Source: Undaria pinnatifida
Taxonomy: Eukaryota > Sar > Phaeophyceae > Laminariales > Alariaceae
Direction: 5' to 3'
DNA: 64,000 bases
NCBI GenBank assembly: GCA_012845835.1
Contig: JABAKD010000015.1
Span: 9,983,967 to 10,047,966 of the forward strand
The notes under the pieces are model-generated. The model did no database searches, was not told the origin of the DNA, and was given only the letters and a program-made list of their open reading frames with translations. Shown here one piece after another: positions 63,641-64,000 of this stretch. The position numbers and the translations under genes were made by a program. Positions within the stretch are counted from its first letter, which is position 1. The number at the start of each line of letters is the position of its first letter.

Positions 63641-64000
63641 GTGTGGGCACCGGAGGATGGCAGGCGAGTTTGGGCCAAAAGGGGGTATCAACTCACCCAT
63701 TCGACGCGAGGAAATGGAAAGGGGTTACGATTATCTTGATTCACCGAGAAAGTCGGCGTAGTGCGGCGGTTGGGGAGATGAGTGCGAAGGAAAGGGGATA
63801 CGTGGTGGAACATGAGGAGCAGGGGAAGGGAAGCAGCACCACCAGCAGCAGTACCAGTGGCAGCAAAAGCCTGGATGGGAGATGGGATGGAACATCGTCG
63901 TTCCCCTTTGACCGTGACAAGACTCTACGGGCACTCCCCAGGCATCTTCTTACGTTTTTCACTGTTATACAATTGGACAATATAACCCAAGTTTGTTGTG

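Overview
This window looks like nuclear DNA from a eukaryote with a repeat-rich genome and long introns. There are no operons, no ribosome binding sites and no long uninterrupted ORFs. I can support only two protein-coding genes, both split by GT-AG introns and both with good family motifs. Ser/Ala/Thr/Gly homopolymer insertions, multi-kilobase repeat-filled introns, tRNA-like SINEs and mid GC content would suit a photosynthetic stramenopile such as a brown alga. That placement is inference; nothing in the window proves the lineage.

Gene 1 (minus strand, 23739 down to 14309) encodes a CRAL-TRIO (Sec14-like) lipid-binding protein. Five exons splice with consistent phases into 278 residues. Its introns hold SINEs, a miniature LTR-like element, microsatellites and a 120-bp satellite of about 20 copies. 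Just past the stop codon lies a 140-bp satellite whose unit resembles the last codons and start of the 3' UTR. Beyond it are three decayed copies of the second half of the terminal exon. The fourth exon also has two decayed copies nearby. So pieces of this gene have been amplified locally.

Gene 2 (plus strand, 51532 to 59684) encodes a short-chain dehydrogenase/reductase of the retinol-dehydrogenase-like type, about 426 residues. Its second intron is 5.9 kb and packed with repeats. The reading frame slips in a poly-G tract near the 3' end; either a 70-bp intron or a homopolymer error would explain this.

The rest is mobile and repetitive DNA. Families that recur inside the window and can be defined by comparing copies are: (i) a miniature element with 84-bp direct terminal repeats, TG...CA ends, a polypurine tract and 4-bp target duplications (TRIM-like); (ii) a ~90-bp MITE in TTAA sites (piggyBac-like); (iii) a ~245-bp MITE in TA sites; (iv) a ~245-bp element with GATTCTACGATAGCCCC ends; (v) an element with GACGCGTGCTACGATAGAGG ends whose interior has been tandemly amplified; (vi) tRNA-headed SINEs with poly-A tails; (vii) a family of CGTCTAGACG palindrome units; (viii) degenerate GACCCG minisatellites.

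Layout: 0-12 kb, nested mobile elements and minisatellites; 12-24 kb, the CRAL-TRIO gene with its satellites; 24-51 kb, dispersed repeats, a 780-bp tandem duplication, a hairpin-bearing satellite and CTG-rich duplications; 51-60 kb, the SDR gene; 60-64 kb, poly-G tracts, duplications and a coding-like but stop-broken GC-rich stretch. The two genes show no sign of working together.
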